DNA from: Spirodela intermedia
Lineage: Eukaryota; Streptophyta; Magnoliopsida; Alismatales; Araceae
Length of the DNA stretch: 64,000 bases
NCBI GenBank assembly: GCA_902729315.2
Contig: LR746275.1
Location: forward strand, 3,972,001 to 4,036,000
Direction: 5' to 3'
Both the position numbers and the translations under genes were made by a program. Below the pieces are notes generated by a model. It ran no database searches and was not told the DNA's origin. It worked only from the letters and a program-made list of their open reading frames with translations. Of this stretch, positions 61,050 to 64,000 are shown piece by piece (position 1 is the stretch's first letter; the number at the start of each line of letters is the position of its first letter).

Positions 61050-62185
61050 GGGTGCGGATGTTGGGATGACATCAGCACCTGGCGGACGCGAATCGGGCGA
61101 AAACAAAGTTCCACCCGGCAATTATTGCGTAAGCGATTACAAATGATTTAATTAATCAAATTAAGATTTGTAAAAGCTAGAAGAATCATAATTGAACAAA
61201 GTATATTTTGGTAACTTAAAAACACAAAAATTATCATTAAATGAAGCGTAAAGTAAATTGAAAGTAGGAAAACATAGTTCTGACGTTGCGACGGTGATGC
61301 GTTAGCGATGCACTAGAATCCTGAGCGTTCAAGAGGATCGTCGTACAGTGTCCACGGCCTCAAAGGCTCTCATTGGACAGAGACGATGTGGGCAATCTCT
61401 AGATCTTCTCGCGAAGTCTAGAGATCAATAAAATGAGTCGTTGAATCGTCTCCGGCGGCTGTCACCCAGCGGAGTAGAAAAACGGCGACTTTGTGGCTCT
61501 CCGGCGACTGTCACCTGACGGAGAGAAGCTCAATGGAGGTGGGGCATGTGTTAGGGAGCTTCATCCTCAAGTTTGCACAGCAAGAGGAGGCTCTTCATCG
61601 CATCTGATACGCTCTCATGAGGTGGCGACTCGTCTCCTGGCGGATCGTCCTCTTCCCAACAACGGCTTGTTCGTCAATCAATCAGAGATGATTTACTCGA
61701 TGGATTGTGATCCTTTTATCGCGAATCATTCAACAATTTTAGTAGTAATGCTCCACGAATCGCGTTGACGAGATTTTCGCTGATGATCCAGCGATTCTCG
61801 TTGCTTAATTCTTCACCGGCAATCTGCAAGAAAGTCACGATAATCAGATAAAAATATATGAATTTTGACTCTGGGAAGATTCGAACCCTCGCCGGTTGCC
61901 CGCCTGTGAGGAAGGTGTGATGCGGGTTTAGTCCCACATCGGTTGTGCACCAATTTTTCGGGCAAATATATAGTAATGTTAGCTTTATAAGCAAAGTCAC
62001 TACTCTCGTGTGTACGACCACTCCTTGCTCCACAACCGACTGGCCACCGGTGACGTGGAAGGGGAGTGGCGCACACGTTTCCCTATCGGTCCAAGCCAAG
62101 CCGCTCGAGCCCTTGCTTGTGGCTACTCCCCGACAGTGCTTTCGACCCGTTTGTAGGCCCGGCTGGTCGACGGGTCCCCCCATTT
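61050..62185 (+). mobile_element. Less decayed repeat nested in the copia element
   Basis: This segment is markedly GC-richer than the copia sequence on both sides and separates its protease remnant (ends about 60.7 kb) from its integrase remnant (resumes about 62.35 kb), so it is probably a later insertion. It is collinear with the decayed minus-strand copy at 35.78-36.84 kb. It carries an snRNA-type promoter motif pair at 61931-61972. No complete coding frame is recognised. The termini are uncertain; the left edge is near GGATGTTGGGATGACATC and the right edge may be near the GGGTCCCCCC patch. Confidence 0.6.
61931..61972 (+). promoter_or_regulatory. USE plus TATA pair of snRNA promoter type
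   Basis: GTCCCACATCG at 61931-61941 matches the plant snRNA upstream sequence element (RTCCCACATCG). TATATA follows at 61967-61972 with a 25-bp gap, the spacing known for Pol III-type plant snRNA genes (U6, U3). A 4-T tract occurs at about 62182-62185 and longer T-rich sequence after it. The downstream sequence does not resemble U6, U3 or 7SL RNA. Because the pair lies in a repeat, it may be an element's own promoter or a chance match. Confidence 0.45.
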
Positions 62186-64000
62186 TGTAATATTTTTATT
62201 TCTTGTTTTTCATTTATCTCAAAAGTAAGATTGTAAAAATCGTATAAAATGACATAATTATTCAAAATTTCATGTTAATCAACTAAAAACCATAAATCAT
62301 ACTTTAACACAAATATAAGTTTATTTATCATGAGTTAAGGCTAAAAATATATTATTTACTAATTATTAACTCATGATAATGAAGACTTATCAGTGACATT
62401 CAAGATAGTAAAGTATGAGATAGATAGTGTGCTAGATTATATTTATTCAAATATGTGTGGTTTTGATTGATGTGATATTGATAGATATTGTTCGTTATTT
62501 TTTAACATTTGTTGATAATTTTTCAAAGAAAGTATAGATATTCTTCTTGATGTATAAATTAAAAGTATTTACAATGCTCAAGATTTGAGGTGCAAAGGTG
62601 GAGAACTAAATAAAGAGGAAGATCAAAGTTTTGTGACTAAAAATGATATAGAATTTAAGATTTCTGAATTAGATCACTTTTGTGATGAACATAATATTCA
62701 ACATCATTATATGGTGAAGAAGACCCCACAATAAAATATTATTGATGAACGGATGAATTGCACGATTACTGAGAAAGTACGATATTTACAATTGAATGCC
62801 GACTTACTCAATAATATTTTGACAAAAGCTATAAGTATGACAACTTATTTAGTTAATTGATCACTAAATTCTACTCTTGATGAGAAGACAACCGAAGATG
62901 TATGAATTCAAAATCTTATTGATTATTTGAATTTTTATATATTTGAATGTCTAAGATATGTCTAAGAAATTAAACTTAGATTTAAAGTCGTTGAAATGTG
63001 TCTTCTTAAATATCAACTTTGTGATTTAAAAATAAAGAAGATTATTTCAACATAGATATGGTATTTGAAAATCACATGTTGAAGTTTTTATCTACATAGC
63101 ATATGATTTAGAAATTTAATAATACCTGTGTTGAAGACAAAGTAAGGCTAAAGGTGATGATTGTGTAGAATCCACATAATTATGTAGAAAGTGAAGATCA
63201 GGTTGTAAATTATCAAATATTTTTTATTATATTACTATTAGATGGGACAATAATAAACTAAGGCCTCTTACTCGTCATAATGATTATATTGTATTTACAT
63301 TATTTGTGAGAGATGATGAGCCTACAATGTTTTGAGAGGTTATTAATTATTCTAAAAAAAAAAGTGACTACAAGTGATGTTCGAAGAACAAAAATTTTTA
63401 AACAAGAACTATACATAAAAATTGATAGATCTTTCTAGAGTTATTATGTACAAATTAGTGTACAAGAAAAAGTAATCGATGATTAATGGTGATCAACCAT
63501 AGTACAAGATAAAATTTATTACAAAATGTTTTACACAAAAGTAGGGAATTAATTATACAAAGATATTTTCGCATGTTGTGAAGCACATGTCTATGCTTGG
63601 TATTAGTCATTATCTTACATTAAAATATAGAGATTGAGTAATTAGATGTAAAGATGATGTTTTTTATAAAAATTTAGATAAAACTATTTACATGCAACAT
63701 TAAGAGGATTTTATTGTGCAAGGGTCATAATATCTTGTCTGTCAACTAAAAAAGTTTCTTTTATGAGTTGAAACATACATCCAAATAGTGGTACAAGAAC
63801 TTTGACTCTTACATATTGAAGATTTATTATGTGATGTACAATTTTGACTATTGTATTTATATGAAGACTTGTGGTGATAGTTATGTGATTATTTTGATAT
63901 TTTATGTTGATGACATACTCATTATTTCTAAGAATTCACATAAACTTGTTAGGTTGAAGGTACTATTGAGCATGAAATTTGACATAAAGAATCTTGATGT

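Larger units (their letters stand above)
58520..64000 (+). mobile_element. Degenerate Ty1-copia retrotransposon, running off the window end
   Basis: Very AT-rich and full of stops, but the copia order is readable on the plus strand. There is an LTR-like end followed by a primer-binding-site-like TGGTATTAAAGTA at about 58852 (initiator Met tRNA type in plant copia elements). Then come a gag zinc-knuckle remnant CHRKRHLQRDC (about 60100-60140), a protease-region remnant with IKIRMFDGVV (about 60390), integrase remnants including FCDEHNIQHHY and KKTPQ (about 62680-62730), and reverse transcriptase with the YVDD core at about 63905. The reading frame is broken many times, so it cannot be autonomous. 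An inverted repeat (58626-59545) and an inserted second element (about 61.05-62.2 kb) disrupt it. Confidence 0.8.

Noticed and set aside
61493-61768. A 91-residue frame in the nested repeat
   Set aside because: No similarity to a known transposon protein could be recognised, and the collinear copy at 36 kb does not preserve it.
61868-61900. tRNA-like sequence GGTTCGAATC on the minus strand
   Set aside because: It resembles a T-loop/B box, but no A box, acceptor stem or anticodon arm can be folded around it, so no tRNA gene or tRNA-derived SINE was called.

Overview
The window is nuclear DNA of a flowering plant. Nearly all genes have canonical GT-AG introns, several encode plant-specific families (laccase, SPARK-type receptor kinase, DUF3527, plastid FBPase), and the coding exons are strongly GC-rich while the repeat islands are extremely AT-rich. 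That compositional contrast, and the abundance of CT/GA microsatellites around 5' leaders, would suit a monocot, but the species cannot be fixed from the sequence. Gene models were built by hand from splice signals. In all but one of them the exon lengths close in frame; the FBPase model is the exception.

Layout. 1-29.9 kb is gene-bearing: a SIS-like salt-response gene (+, 1116-2964), GINS subunit PSF1 (-, 3817-5480), a plant-specific protein of unknown function (+, 7166-8994), a DUF3527 protein (+, 13337-16087), a laccase (+, 17462-20323), a 7.8 kb stretch with no recognisable gene, and plastid fructose-1,6-bisphosphatase (+, 28120-29853) with a damaged 3' end. A LisH-domain gene (-, 30449-33085) follows. 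33.1-39.9 kb is a decayed AT-rich repeat island. 39.9-57.8 kb is dense again: beta-tubulin (-, 39931-41783) divergent from anthranilate synthase alpha (+, 42410-46800), a SOUL haem-binding protein (+, 47531-48229), a MEE59-like gene (+, 49270-50844), a PHT4-type plastid anion transporter (-, 51236-54964) and a receptor-like kinase (+, 55876-57793). From about 58.5 kb to the end lies a degenerate Ty1-copia element, rearranged by an inverted repeat and interrupted by a second, less decayed repeat.

The genes do not form a pathway cluster; they are ordinary single plant loci. Three are plastid-directed (FBPase in the Calvin cycle, anthranilate synthase in tryptophan synthesis, the anion transporter). 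Two are linked to proliferation: PSF1, and the beta-tubulin, whose promoter carries four E2F-type boxes.

The most unusual observations are the lesion at the end of the FBPase gene (a probable 7-bp deletion plus a tandem duplication of the exon 3/intron junction), a near-palindrome with arms of about 440 bp inside the copia element, a repeat family carrying an snRNA-type USE plus TATA promoter and present in two inverted copies 25 kb apart with very different decay, and the four-copy E2F cluster. No wholly new multi-gene system was recognised.
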